Below are positions 8,313 through 19,720 of a stretch of DNA of 64,000 nucleotides, one piece after another (positions within the stretch are counted from its first letter, which is position 1; each line of letters starts with the position of its first letter). The notes under the pieces were generated by a model. It was not told the origin of the DNA. It searched no databases and saw only the letters and a program-made list of their open reading frames with translations. Origin of the DNA: Streptomyces sp. NBC_01803 (GTDB taxonomy: Bacteria; Actinomycetota; Actinomycetes; Streptomycetales; Streptomycetaceae); assembly GCF_035917415.1 (NCBI RefSeq), contig NZ_CP109073.1:372001-436000 (forward strand). Direction: 5' to 3'. A program made the translations under genes and the position numbers.

Positions 8313-8414
8313 TCAGACCTCCCGGCGGGCGGCAAGGGCGTCGGAAAGCGTCGCCACGGAGCGGATGGCGCCGCCTATGCCATAGGCGTTGTTGAGCAGA
8401 AAGACAATCTTCAT
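8313..8414 (-). pseudogene. Truncated N-terminus of a family 4-type glycosyltransferase
   Basis: A 33-codon reading frame beginning MKIVFLLNNAYGIGGAIRSV and ending at a stop straight after LAARREV. This is the exact N-terminal Rossmann start of a large Streptomyces glycosyltransferase family, which normally runs to about 400 residues. Nothing downstream in any minus-strand frame continues the protein. AGGGG precedes the ATG by 2 bases. It is a gene remnant left by deletion, or a very short independent peptide gene (less likely). Confidence 0.5.
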
Positions 8415-8702
8415 GGCCCCTAGGTCGTGATGCGATGCCGAGGGCACGGCATCCACTCCCGATGTGACTCCCGAGGTGAGCGAACAGTTGCCCTCACGTG
8501 GCCGGACGCCAGGCCCGGTGAAGCGATGTGAGAGAAGGTGAGGAGTGGCCGGCACGCCCGCGTAGGATTGCCGGACGCGAAGCACCACACCGCGGCAGCT
8601 CCGCCACCCTCCCCCGGCGGGCGCCTGTTGCCGGCGAGTCCCTCGGCGCCTCCGCGCCCGCGTCCCCCGGTCCGGCGCCCGCCGCGACCCTAGGACGCCG
8701 TT
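8415..8702. other. Short stretch without a gene
   Basis: Nothing recognisable. It separates the glycosyltransferase remnant from the methyltransferase gene and presumably holds the promoter of the latter. Confidence 0.4.
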
Positions 8703-9560
8703 ATGACACCCTCATCGAGCGATTCCGCCAGGATCAGCCCCACGGCCCACTACACGGGGTACGTGTGGGCGCGCCACGGCGTCGGGGCTCGCGAGTTCGC
8801 CACCTCGCAGGGCCGCCTGGCGTGGTATGGGCTGAGGCCGCTGATGGCGGCCAGCAGAGCCTTCGGAGGTCCCACGCTCGAAGGGCTGCTGCTGGCCCGG
8901 CACCGGGTGATGGACCATCTGCTGACCGAGGAGATCACCTCCGGCCGGGTCGGGCAGGTGCTGGAGCTCGCGGCCGGCATGTCGCCGCGCGGGCGGTCGT
9001 TCGCCACCCGTTTCGGGGACCGGATCACCTACGTCGAGGCCGATCTGCCGGGCATGGCCGAGCGCAAGCGCCGGACCCTGGCCCGGATGGGCCCGTCGGC
9101 CGGCCGGCACCTCGTGGAGGCGGTGGACGTGCTGGAGGAGAGCGGGCCGCTGAGCCTGGCGGAGCTGTCCGGGCGGCTCGACCCGGAGCGGGGTCTGGCG
9201 GTGATCACCGAGGGGCTGCTGAGCTATCTGGAGCCCGCCGCCCTCACCACGCTGTGGACGCGGATCGCTCAGCTCACGGGCCGCTTCCCGCACGGTGTCT
9301 ATCTGTCGGACCTGCATCTGGGGCAGGAGAACAGCGGGCCGCTGGAGTCCGCCACGAAGCGGGTGATCTCCACCGTGGTCCGCGGGCGCCTGCACTTCCC
9401 GTACACCGCCGCCACCGACGCCGAGGCGGCGCTGCGGGGGGCGGGCTTCGCCACGGCGACGCTCCACCGGCCCGCCGAGTTCCGCGACATCCTGCCCGGC
9501 GTCGACGGTCCCGGCGCCGACCGCGTCCGGATCATCGAGGCCCGTGCCCCGAAGCCGTGA
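8703..9560 (+). CDS. SAM-dependent methyltransferase, PPM/leucine carboxyl methyltransferase family
   Basis: A 285-residue class I methyltransferase of the LCM/PPM (Tcmp-like) family. Motif I appears as VLELAAGMSPRG (about residue 82-95), where LCM proteins have E-L-G-A-G-x-x-x-R. The acidic end of beta-2 is YVEADLPGM, and the LCM post-motif is AVITEGLLSYLEPA (about 175). The family O-methylates carboxylates or hydroxyls of small molecules or proteins; the substrate here is unknown. The gene stands alone with an ATG start. The downstream glycosyltransferase is 157 bases away and could be co-expressed. Confidence 0.83.
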   Translation: MTPSSSDSARISPTAHYTGYVWARHGVGAREFATSQGRLAWYGLRPLMAASRAFGGPTLEGLLLARHRVMDHLLTEEITSGRVGQVLELAAGMSPRGRSFATRFGDRITYVEADLPGMAERKRRTLARMGPSAGRHLVEAVDVLEESGPLSLAELSGRLDPERGLAVITEGLLSYLEPAALTTLWTRIAQLTGRFPHGVYLSDLHLGQENSGPLESATKRVISTVVRGRLHFPYTAATDAEAALRGAGFATATLHRPAEFRDILPGVDGPGADRVRIIEARAPKP

Positions 9561-9717
9561 GGCCGTGAGGGTCGCCGGTTTCCTGTGCGGCCGATGAGCA
9601 ACGCCCGGGCTCGCTTGGCCGGGTGCGCACAAAGAAGACGACCGGGCGTGGTCGGGTCCCGGGAGGCTCCTATCGTGGTGGCTTTCCGCACCTTCGGCCG
9701 GGGAGAGGTCCGGGACC

Positions 9718-10992
9718 GTGCACATAGCCATGACCGGCTTGGGAAGCAGGGGCGATGTCCAGCCCACCGTGGTCCTCGCGGCCGAACTCGCGAGGCGTGG
9801 GCACGAGGTCTCGGTGGCGCTGCCCGCGGACCTCCTGGACTTCGGGGCGCGACTGGGTCTGACGACCGTCTCCATCGGGGTCAGGGCGAAGGACTTCCTG
9901 GAGTCCGAGGAGGGCCGGCGGCTGCTGGCGGACGGCCAGAGCGGCAAGTACGTCAAGGGCCTGCTCGCTTACAAGCTCAAGGTCGCCGACGGGCCGCAGG
10001 CGGTGCTGACCGAGATGGCGCGCGACGCCGATGTGATGGTGACGGGGCTGATCACCGAGGACGAGACGGCGTGCATCGCCGAGGCGCGGGGCATTCCGCT
10101 GGTGTGTCTGCACCACGCGCCGAGGCGCCAGAACGGCGCGTTCCCCTCGGTGTTCGTCCCGCAGCACCGCTACCCGCGTTTCGTCAACCGCCTGACGCAC
10201 ACCCTCGCGTACCACGCCGAGTGGCGGATGACCGGCGGCTACGTCAACCGGTTCCGCGCGAAGCTCGGCCTGCCCCCGGCCGAAGACCCCACCCCCGTCC
10301 GGCTGGCGCGTTCCGGCGCGGCGGAACTCCAGGCGTACAGCCGCCACATCGTCCCCGAGCTCGCCGACTGGGACCCGCACCGCCCGCTCGTCGGCTTCCT
10401 CGGGCTGTCGCGGGAGCAGCGGCGTCTTCTCGGTGAGGACGCCGTGGACCCCGCGCTGGCGGAGTGGCTCGCGGCGGGGGAGCCACCCGCGTTCTTCGGC
10501 TTCGGCAGCATGCCCGTGCGGGATGTTCCCGGCACGCTCGCGGTGATCGAGAAGGTCAGCCGCACGCTCGGGGTGCGTGCCCTGGTCGGCGCCGGGTGGA
10601 GCGCGTTCGACATCGGTGCCGGGGGCGTGGACCCGGCGCGGGTCCGTGTGGTCGGCGGCTTCAACCACGACGCCGTCCTGCCCCGCTGCCGGTTCGCCGT
10701 GCACCACGGTGGCGCGGGGACGACGGCCGCGTCGATCGGGGCGGGCCTGCCGACGGTCGTCTGCTCGGTCGCGTTCGACCAGCCGTTCTGGGGACGCCAG
10801 TTGGAACGGCTCGGGGTGGGCCGCACGCTGCTGTTCACCGACCTGAGCGAGCGCGCGCTGACGCGCGCGGCGGCGGCGGTGCTCGCCCCGGACGTCCGCC
10901 GCCGCGCGCGGCGGCTGGCCGCGCTCTTGCGCGGCGAGGACGCCGTCGGGCGGGCGGCCGACCTGATCGAGAAGACCGTCGCCGAACGGTGA
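9718..10992 (+). CDS. GT1-family glycosyltransferase (UGT/macrolide glycosyltransferase type)
   Basis: A 424-residue GT-B fold enzyme. The N-terminal acceptor domain starts MHIAMTGLGSRGDVQPTVVLA, the typical start of actinobacterial UGT-like transferases of the sterol/natural-product type. The C-terminal nucleotide-sugar domain has FFGFGSMPV (about 260) and the donor signature VHHGGAGTTAASIGAGLPTV (about 330-350), followed by SVAFDQPFWG. GTG 9718 has GGAGAGG 9 bases upstream. It probably attaches a sugar to a lipid, antibiotic or other small molecule. No sugar-biosynthesis genes are adjacent, which suggests detoxification or an orphan role (inference). Confidence 0.88.
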   Translation: MHIAMTGLGSRGDVQPTVVLAAELARRGHEVSVALPADLLDFGARLGLTTVSIGVRAKDFLESEEGRRLLADGQSGKYVKGLLAYKLKVADGPQAVLTEMARDADVMVTGLITEDETACIAEARGIPLVCLHHAPRRQNGAFPSVFVPQHRYPRFVNRLTHTLAYHAEWRMTGGYVNRFRAKLGLPPAEDPTPVRLARSGAAELQAYSRHIVPELADWDPHRPLVGFLGLSREQRRLLGEDAVDPALAEWLAAGEPPAFFGFGSMPVRDVPGTLAVIEKVSRTLGVRALVGAGWSAFDIGAGGVDPARVRVVGGFNHDAVLPRCRFAVHHGGAGTTAASIGAGLPTVVCSVAFDQPFWGRQLERLGVGRTLLFTDLSERALTRAAAAVLAPDVRRRARRLAALLRGEDAVGRAADLIEKTVAER

Positions 10993-11451
10993 GGCCACTG
11001 CGGCGGTCCGGAGTGAGCCCCAGCGGCCGTCCGTCAGCCGTGCCGCTCGCACCACCGGAGGACGGCGTCGCCGCGTGCCGCGGGCCGCGGGCCGCGGGCC
11101 GCCGTGGCCGAAACGCTCCCTCAGATCCTGGGCCCTGCCCCTTCCGGACGCCCAGGTCGGCCGATGTCCGCCCGGTCCAGGCGGGCGTCGCAGGGGCCGG
11201 ACGCGGCGAGCAGGCGGATCCGCGCGGCCTGGCTGGTGGTGGACCAACTGCCCCGGGCCGTACGGCTGTGGCTGCGCTGACGGGCCGCCGACCGCGCCGG
11301 CCCGGGGCGACGCTCACCTCGTCGCGCGTCGGCGCACCGTGCGGACCATGCCCGCGCCGAGTGCCAGGGCGACGTGGTGGACCAACTGCCCCGGGCCGTA
11401 CGGCTGTGACTGCGCTGACGGGCCGCCGACCGCGCCGGCCCGGGGCGACGC
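10993..11451. other. Intergenic stretch dominated by a duplicated gene end
   Basis: No independent gene. Most of it (from 11236) is the extra copy of a 138-bp unit that contains the 3' end of the neighbouring LAXTG protein gene. The first 240 bases hold nothing I recognise. Confidence 0.55.
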
Positions 11452-11511
11452 TCACCTCGTCGCGCGTCGGCGCACCGTGCGGACCATGCCCGCGCCGAGT
11501 GCCAGGGCGAC
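11236..11511 (-). repeat. 138-bp tandem direct duplication covering the 3' end of the LAXTG gene
   Basis: Copy 1 is 11236-11373 and copy 2 is 11374-11511, directly abutting. By eye I find one mismatch (G to A at 11403). Copy 2 contains the true stop codon (11452-11454) and last codons of the surface-protein gene plus downstream DNA. Copy 1 is a non-functional duplicate lying beyond the stop. The near-identity means a recent event. Confidence 0.9.
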
Positions 11512-12228
11512 GGCGCCGGCCGCGGCGAGCGGCGCGAGACCGGTGGACGAGCCGGTGGCGGCGAGTTCGGGCTCCGGGGCGGCCACGGGCGTCACCGGTG
11601 TCGGCTCGCCGTCCCCGGGGGTGGTCGCGCCGCCGGTGGCCGGCTCGGGCTCGTTGCCGGGGGCCGGCTCGGCGGTGGTGACGCCGAACTCCAGGTCACT
11701 GGCCGAGCTGTAGCAGACGCCGTACCCGGCGGGCCAGGTCGCCGAGAACGCGGCGGAGCCGATGGTGCCCTCCGGGGGGTCCGCCTGGAGCCGTGTCCTG
11801 ATCCGGGCCTCGGCGTGTTCGCCCGGCAGCAGGGGGCCGGTCTCGCCGAAGTAGACGCCCGTGTCGACCTGTCCGGGCTCGATGGGGACCCAGGCACCGT
11901 CGACGTACCACTGGTTCTCACTCGCGATGTCCGCGCCCGATGAGGAGTCGTAGGCGCCGACCTCGACGAAGGTGTAGAGGGTGTCGACCGGGTGGTCATA
12001 GGTGTTGGTGACGCGGTAGGTGGACTCGGCCCACTCGCCCGCGACCATGGGATCGGGGACGCCGATCAGTTCCACGGTGAGCGCCTCGTCGCGCGTCAGG
12101 TCGGCGCACTCCTGCGCGCCGGTGCCCGGCTGGATGTCCGTTGCGTGGGCCGGGGAGGCGATGAGCACGGCGGCGGACGCCATGGCCAGGGTCAGCGCGG
12201 CGCTCGCGGCGCTGCGGCGAAGTGTCAT
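11452..12228 (-). CDS. LAXTG-anchored cell-surface protein (class E sortase substrate)
   Basis: A 258-residue surface protein. The signal peptide occupies residues 1-29 (MTLRRSAASAALTLAMASAA...SPAHA). A beta-rich extracellular domain (about 30-175, with VAGEWAESTYRVTNTYDHPV-type strands) follows, then a Pro/Glu/Thr wall-spanning linker (EPAPGNEPEPATGG). The sorting signal is LAATG (about 222-226), followed by a hydrophobic helix and basic tail RRRATR. LAXTG with a basic tail is recognised by class E sortases of Streptomyces, as with chaplins and related proteins. No sortase gene is visible in the window. The 3' end of the gene lies in the second unit of a 138-bp tandem duplication. Confidence 0.85.
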   Translation of the reverse strand: MTLRRSAASAALTLAMASAAVLIASPAHATDIQPGTGAQECADLTRDEALTVELIGVPDPMVAGEWAESTYRVTNTYDHPVDTLYTFVEVGAYDSSSGADIASENQWYVDGAWVPIEPGQVDTGVYFGETGPLLPGEHAEARIRTRLQADPPEGTIGSAAFSATWPAGYGVCYSSASDLEFGVTTAEPAPGNEPEPATGGATTPGDGEPTPVTPVAAPEPELAATGSSTGLAPLAAAGAVALALGAGMVRTVRRRATR

Positions 12229-14990
<2,762 letters not shown>

Positions 14991-15021
14991 CGGAGTCCAC
15001 CGGGACGGTCACGTCATCAAC

Positions 15022-15046
15022 GGGGAAGGGCCGAGGGCCCTTCCCC
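15022..15046 (+). terminator. Terminator after icd
   Basis: GGGGAAGGGCC and GGCCCTTCCCC form a perfect 11-bp stem with a 3-base loop, followed by TGTTGT, 32 bases after the stop codon. Confidence 0.85.
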
Positions 15047-15090
15047 TGTTGTCCCCCGCGGGCGCCGGCCCCCGCCTCGCCCCGGTCGCA

Positions 15091-15118
15091 CGTCCCACGT
15101 CCCACGTCCCACGTCCCA
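15091..15118 (+). repeat. (CGTCCCA)x4 tandem repeat
   Basis: Four exact 7-bp copies plus a partial one, between the icd terminator and the kinase gene. Confidence 0.85.
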
Positions 15119-15305
15119 CGACAGGACGGTCACGGACGCGGCGGTCTCCTGTGCGCGTTCGGGCACAACCGACGGCCGGTGGTGGTCCGGGGGCCGGTGG
15201 GACGCCAGAATGTGCGGCACGATGACTTCCGGCCGACCGGACCGGACACTTCAGGGGGTTGCGAACGATGGTTCTCACGTGGGCGCGCCGGGCAGGAGCC
15301 GGGCG

Positions 15306-16934
15306 GTGAAGCCGCTGGGGCCGACGGATCCACAGACGCTGGGCGCGTACCGGCTGCTGGGCCGGCTGGGCACCGGCGGCATGGGGCAGGTCTTCCTCGC
15401 CCGGACGCCGGACGGGCGCACCGTGGCCGTCAAGCTGATCCATCCGCACTTCGCGCACGAGCCCGAGTTCCGGCGCCGTTTCCGCCAGGAGGTGGCGGCG
15501 GCGCAGCGGGTGGCCGGGGAGTGGACCGCGCCGGTGCTGGACTCCGACACCGAGGCGGAGATCCCGTGGCTGGCCACGGGGTTCGTCCCCGGCCCCTCGC
15601 TGACCCACGTGGTGGACGAACTGCACGGCCCCCTGCCCGGGTTCTCCGTGTGGCGGCTGGCGGAGGGGCTGGCCCGGGCGCTGACGGCCATTCACGCCGC
15701 CGGGGTGACGCACCGTGACCTCAAGCCGTCGAACGTGCTGCTCACGCTGGACGGCCCGCGCGTCATCGACTTCGGCATCGCCCGCGCGGCCGAGGCGAGC
15801 ATGGCGACCCGGACGGGCGTCTCGGTGGGGTCACCCGGGTACATGGCGCCGGAGCAAGTGCGGGGCGAACGCTCCACCGAGGCGAGCGACGTCTTCGGTC
15901 TCGGCGCGGTGCTGGCCTACGCCGCGACAGGGACCGGGCCGTTCGGCGGCGGGGACTCCGCGGCGCACGCGCTGATGTTCCGCGTCGTCATGGAGCCGCC
16001 GCGGCTGGACGGGCTCGCCGCCGGGCCGCTGCGGGAGCTGGTGGAGCGCTGCCTCGCCAAGGAGCCGGCGGACCGGCCCTCCCCGGCGGAGATAGCGGCG
16101 GAGGCCGCCCGGCACGACGACCCGGACAGCGCGGAGGGCGTCTGGCTGCCGCCGACCCTGACGGCGCGGCTCGGCCGGGAGGCGGCCGGGCTGCTGGCCC
16201 TGGAGGGTCCGTCGCCGACGACGGTGAGCGCCGTTCCGCCGGTGCCGACGGCGCATAACGTACCGACGATGACCTCGGCGGCCAGCTTCACCCCACCGCC
16301 ACCGGGAGCACATCCGTCCACCACGATCTCCACTCCGCCCCTCCCCCCGCCCGTACCCGCGTCCCGACGCCGGGGCCTGGGCGTGGTGGTCGGGGCCGCG
16401 CTGGCCGTGGTGGCCGTCGCCGGGCTGGTGTACGCCGTGGGCGGCGCCGGCGAGGGCGACGGTGGGGACGGACAGGACGAGGCGGCCGATGTCGGCACCG
16501 AGCCCGAGGACGAGCGGACGGCGGAGCAGTCCCCGCCGCCGGAGGAGTCCGGCACCGACGAGGAGCCCGCGGACAACGGCTCCGCCGGGCCGGAGACGGC
16601 GTTCGACTTCACCGGCACTTGGGAGGGCACGGTCGACGAGGGCGACGGCACCCCGCCGTACGACGTGATCGTCGAGTACAGCGGCGGCGAGGTCGGCGAA
16701 CAGGTCGCCACCGTCGACTACACGCGGCTGGAGTGCGGCGGCACCTGGACGCTGCGCGAGGCGACCGACTACCGGGTCGATGTCCTGGAGCACCTCACCT
16801 TCGGGCAGACGGAGTGTGTGGACGAGGTGGACATCACCCTCACCCCGGTGGACGAGAACACCCTGCGGTACAGCTTCGTGAATGACGCCGGTTTCTTCGA
16901 GACGACCGGCAGCGCCGACCTGCGCCGCGGGTGA
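15306..16934 (+). CDS. Membrane-anchored Ser/Thr protein kinase with extracellular sensor domain
   Basis: A 542-residue Hanks-type (Pkn/Stk) receptor kinase. The kinase domain is about 13-270: glycine loop [15 protein letters not shown]-binding Lys in VAVKLI, catalytic loop [15 protein letters not shown], and APEQ of the P+1 region. After a Pro/Thr juxtamembrane linker there is one membrane helix ([22 protein letters not shown], about 358-378) and an acidic spacer. A beta-rich extracellular domain of about 100 residues follows, starting DFTGTWEG, with two Cys ([14 protein letters not shown]) that may form a disulfide. There are no PASTA repeats. GTG 15306 has AGGAG 7 bases upstream; in-frame ATGs at 15210 and 15222 are possible but lack such a site. 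The gene is monocistronic; no phosphatase is adjacent. Confidence 0.9.
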   Translation: MKPLGPTDPQTLGAYRLLGRLGTGGMGQVFLARTPDGRTVAVKLIHPHFAHEPEFRRRFRQEVAAAQRVAGEWTAPVLDSDTEAEIPWLATGFVPGPSLTHVVDELHGPLPGFSVWRLAEGLARALTAIHAAGVTHRDLKPSNVLLTLDGPRVIDFGIARAAEASMATRTGVSVGSPGYMAPEQVRGERSTEASDVFGLGAVLAYAATGTGPFGGGDSAAHALMFRVVMEPPRLDGLAAGPLRELVERCLAKEPADRPSPAEIAAEAARHDDPDSAEGVWLPPTLTARLGREAAGLLALEGPSPTTVSAVPPVPTAHNVPTMTSAASFTPPPPGAHPSTTISTPPLPPPVPASRRRGLGVVVGAALAVVAVAGLVYAVGGAGEGDGGDGQDEAADVGTEPEDERTAEQSPPPEESGTDEEPADNGSAGPETAFDFTGTWEGTVDEGDGTPPYDVIVEYSGGEVGEQVATVDYTRLECGGTWTLREATDYRVDVLEHLTFGQTECVDEVDITLTPVDENTLRYSFVNDAGFFETTGSADLRRG

Positions 16935-17457
16935 GCGTCCAGAGCGGGCGCGGCGGAGCTCGCCGCCACGCCCGGTCGTCGCGCCCGGCCCGGCCCGACA
17001 CGTCACGTCACGGGACGGGACGGGACGGCCTACCGATGGACCTGGGCGCCTCCTGGATCCGGCCGTTCACGCGCTTCGTGCCGGACCCGGCCGCGCCGGC
17101 GACCGTCGCGGAACGCGTCAAACGCGTCGTGGTGCGCGGGCGGCCACGACTCGCGCGCCCGGACCGTCCACCGTTCGGCGGTCCTCCTCGCCGAGCGGCT
17201 CGCCACGAGCTGACGGAGTTCCCCGACAGTCACGTCGGCCGCGCGACCTACCCGGACGGATCCGCCGAGCGGCCGTCCGGGTGCTCACCGGCGCGGCGGA
17301 GCAGGCTGGAAGGAGTAACCGCGCACGCCGATCGGAGTGAAGGAGCGCGCGCCCGCCGTTTCCCTCGGCCGCCGGAACGGGATCGTGCCGCACTGTTCTC
17401 GGCAGATCCGGGTACCTGGGTCAGTCCCCGTCAGTGACGACCCGAATGGAGGAACAG
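16935..17457. other. Intergenic stretch before the hemerythrin gene
   Basis: No gene I can defend. A minus-strand frame at 17030-17233 is open but has no family motif. Close to the hemerythrin start lies GGGTAC (17410-17415), resembling the -10 of Streptomyces SigB-type stress promoters. The matching -35 is not clear at standard spacing. Confidence 0.4.
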
Positions 17458-18036
17458 ATGGCCCAAACACACAGTGACGCCGCGGGCACGGACAACGACG
17501 TGGTGGCCCTGCTGATGCGGCAACACCAGCAGATCCGCGAGCTGTTCACGCTGGTGGAGGAGGCGACCGGCGACACGCGCCAGGAGGCGTTCGGCCGGTT
17601 GCGGCGGCTGCTGGCCGTTCACGAGACCGCCGAGGAGGAGGTCGTCCACCCGGCCGCCCGCAAGACCTTCGCCGGGGGCGACCAGGTGGTCGACCAGCGC
17701 TTGGAGGAGGAGCGGAAGGCCAAGGAGGTGCTCAGCCGCCTGGACGACATGAACCCCGGTGACCCGGACTTCATGCCGCTGTTCCTCTCGCTGCGGGACG
17801 CGGTGCTCGAACACGCGGAGGCCGAGGAGCGGCTAGAGTTCAGCGAACTGCGGGCGCACACCGACCCCGAGCGGCTGGCGAAGATGGCCAAGGCGGTCAA
17901 GGCCGCCGAGGCTACGGCGCCGACCCACCCGCACCCCGGCGCGGAGAGCGGGAAGAAGAACATGGCGCTCGGCCCCCTCGCATCGGTCGTGGACCGCACG
18001 CGGGACGCCGTCCGGAAGGCGATGTCAAAGGACTGA
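17458..18036 (+). CDS. Hemerythrin HHE domain protein
   Basis: A 192-residue four-helix-bundle protein expected to bind a non-haem di-iron site and sense or handle oxygen, NO or oxidants. Iron ligands are visible as His in RQHQQIRELF (about 21), HETAEEEVVHP (His and Glu near 60-67) and HAEAEERLEF (His and Glu near 125-130), the H...HxxxE...HxxxE pattern of HHE domains. The last 50 residues are Lys/Ala-rich and contain DRTRDAVRKAMSKD. The ATG at 17458 has GGAGG 5 bases upstream. A stress role is suggested by family behaviour and by the SigB-like GGGTAC upstream. Confidence 0.85.
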   Translation: MAQTHSDAAGTDNDVVALLMRQHQQIRELFTLVEEATGDTRQEAFGRLRRLLAVHETAEEEVVHPAARKTFAGGDQVVDQRLEEERKAKEVLSRLDDMNPGDPDFMPLFLSLRDAVLEHAEAEERLEFSELRAHTDPERLAKMAKAVKAAEATAPTHPHPGAESGKKNMALGPLASVVDRTRDAVRKAMSKD

Positions 18037-18076
18037 CGCCACGAGCCCGGGCTCCCCCGCCCGCGTCACCCGCCGT

Positions 18077-18106
18077 TTGGGATTCGCGGCCGCGATGCCG
18101 TACAGT
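18077..18106 (+). promoter_or_regulatory. Promoter of the tRNA-Met gene
   Basis: TTGGGA (18077-18082) and TACAGT (18101-18106) are separated by 18 bases. The -10 ends 12 bases before the first tRNA base. Confidence 0.55.
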
Positions 18107-18118
18107 TCAGCGTGTCGA

Positions 18119-18192
18119 CGCGGGGTGGAGCAGCTCGGTAGCTCGCTGGGCTCATAACCCAGAGGTCGCAGGTTCAAATCCTGTCCCCGCTA
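18119..18192 (+). tRNA. Initiator tRNA-Met (CAT anticodon)
   Basis: A 74-base cloverleaf starting CGCGGGG and ending CCCCGCTA, without encoded CCA. The anticodon CAT is at 18153-18155 and the T-arm contains GGTTCAAATCC. Two initiator hallmarks are visible: the first acceptor position is unpaired (C1 opposite T72), and the anticodon stem has three consecutive G-C pairs (GGG/CCC). It is a single-gene transcription unit with its own promoter and terminator. Confidence 0.95.
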
Positions 18193-18198
18193 CGAGAG

Positions 18199-18229
18199 AA
18201 GGCCCGGATCCGATGAGGATCCGGGCCTT
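18199..18229 (+). terminator. Terminator of the tRNA-Met gene
   Basis: AAGGCCCGGATCC pairs perfectly with GGATCCGGGCCTT (13 bp) around a GATGA loop, 6 bases after the tRNA. Confidence 0.9.
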
Positions 18230-18362
18230 CGTCGCGTCCGGGCAGGCCCGGCCGTTGTCGTCGGGCGCGTGGCGAGCGGAAGAATTTTTGACATGGACAC
18301 TTCTGATGAGCCGGATCACGCGGTAGAACAGTTGCCGCAGCGATCCTGCCCATGGAGGTTCC

Positions 18363-19157
18363 GTGAGACTCACCCGGTCCCTGTCAGCCGTCTCCCTGCT
18401 GATATTCACCTTCGTACTCGCCCTGATGGGAACGGGCCCGGCGCAAGCCGCCGGGCCCGCCTACGTGGCCCTGGGAGACTCGTACTCCGCCGGCAACGGC
18501 GCCGGGAGCTATATCGGCTCCAGCGGCGACTGCCACCGCAGCAACAACGCCTACCCCGCGCGGTGGGCCGCCGCGAACAGCCCCTCCTCGTTCTCCTTCC
18601 CCGCCTGTTCCGGCGCCGTGACCACGGACGTGACGAACTATCAGCTCAGCTCGCTGAGCTCGTCCACCGGGCTGGTCAGCGTCACCGTCGGTGGCAACGA
18701 CGCCGGTTTCGCCGACGTCATGACGACCTGTGTGACCGGCTCCGACAGCGCCTGCCAGAACCGCGTCGCCACGGCGCGGAACTACATCAGCAACACGCTC
18801 CCGGCCCGGCTCGACGCGGTGTACCGGGCCATCCGCTCCCGGGCGCCCAACGCGCGCGTCGTCGTCCTGGGCTACCCGCGCATGTACATCGAGCCGTCCT
18901 GGTGGTGCCCCGGACTCGGCGAGGACCAGCGCGAGGCCATCAACGACGCCGCCGACCTGCTGAACTCCGTCACCTCCTCACGCGCCTCCGCCCACGGCTT
19001 CGTCTTCGGCGACGTGCGCGCCACCTTCTCCAGCCATGAGCTGTGCTCCGGAGACGACTGGCTCCACGACCTCGCCTACCCGACCTGGGAGTCCTACCAC
19101 CCGACCTCCCTGGGTCACTCCAACGGCTACCTGCCCGTCCTCAACGCCAAGGACTGA
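18363..19157 (+). CDS. Secreted SGNH/GDSL-family lipase/esterase
   Basis: A 264-residue extracellular hydrolase of the Streptomyces GDSL lipase group (such as the S. rimosus and S. coelicolor enzymes). The signal peptide is residues 1-30 (ends GPAQA/A). Catalytic Ser40 lies in ALGDSYSAGNG, the oxyanion Asn in TVGGNDAGF (about 117), and the catalytic Asp/His pair in YHPTSLGHSNGY near the C-terminus. The expected six Cys that form three disulfides in this family are present (GDCHR, PACSGA, MTTCV, DSACQ, WWCPG, ELCSG). It hydrolyses ester bonds of lipids or acylated compounds outside the cell. GTG start with GGAGG 4 bases upstream. Confidence 0.93.
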   Translation: MRLTRSLSAVSLLIFTFVLALMGTGPAQAAGPAYVALGDSYSAGNGAGSYIGSSGDCHRSNNAYPARWAAANSPSSFSFPACSGAVTTDVTNYQLSSLSSSTGLVSVTVGGNDAGFADVMTTCVTGSDSACQNRVATARNYISNTLPARLDAVYRAIRSRAPNARVVVLGYPRMYIEPSWWCPGLGEDQREAINDAADLLNSVTSSRASAHGFVFGDVRATFSSHELCSGDDWLHDLAYPTWESYHPTSLGHSNGYLPVLNAKD

Positions 19158-19237
19158 CCGGGCCCGACCGCTCGGCGCCGGCGACGTCCGGCGCCGAGCC
19201 CCCGGCCCGGCACGGTCCGGCGCCGGTACCGGATGCT

Positions 19238-19470
19238 CAGCCGAGGTCGTAGGCGGTGACTTTGTCGATGCTGGTGAACGCCCCCGGTGGTCCACCACGA
19301 CGGGCAGTCCCGTTTCCTCGACACCGGGCAAAGCCTGCCGCTCGGCACGGGCATCGTCACCACCCGCGCCGACGCCGCCGTCTCCCCCGCCGCCCCGGTC
19401 CACCGTGGTCCTCTCCACCGACGGCCTGGTCGAGTCCCCCGGGCACCCCCTCGGCCAGGGGGCTGGCCGG
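19238..19470 (+). pseudogene. Decayed SpoIIE/PP2C-type phosphatase fragment
   Basis: Short pieces of a SpoIIE-type serine phosphatase can be read in different frames. VVGGDFVDAGERPR (about 19240-19285) matches the metal-binding VGGDF-D motif. DGQSRFLDTGQSLPLG (about 19300-19345) matches the usual AGH...G-x-LPLG region. VVLSTDGLVESP (about 19402-19440) matches the TDGL-E motif. The order is right but the segments between motifs are deleted and the frame changes, so no functional protein is possible. The sensor and HTH/ATPase parts usual in the family are absent. Confidence 0.6.
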
Positions 19471-19720
19471 CTGCGGCGGCCCGACGTCCCCCGGACGCCT
19501 TCCGCGACCCGCCGCTGAGCCGCGTCCGGCCCGCCGACAGCGAGGACGACGTCGCCCTGCTCGCGCCGCGCGTGCCCGCCCCGGCTGAACCGCGCGACCC
19601 CGGCCCGCCGCGCACAATAACCGTTGAACGCCGACGAAGATGCGCGAGGAGTGAAGGTCCGGGTAACGCGCGGCAACCGCCACCGATATCCTCTGCAGCA
19701 GGGGCGAACGGGGGGACTTG

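Noticed and set aside
17030..17233. Minus-strand small gene before the hemerythrin gene
   Set aside because: Open frame without ribosome binding site, no recognisable motif, overlaps equally open frames on the other strand.
17390..17415. A defined SigB promoter for the hemerythrin gene
   Set aside because: GGGTAC fits the -10, but no -35 match occurs at 14-16 bases, so only a hint is noted.
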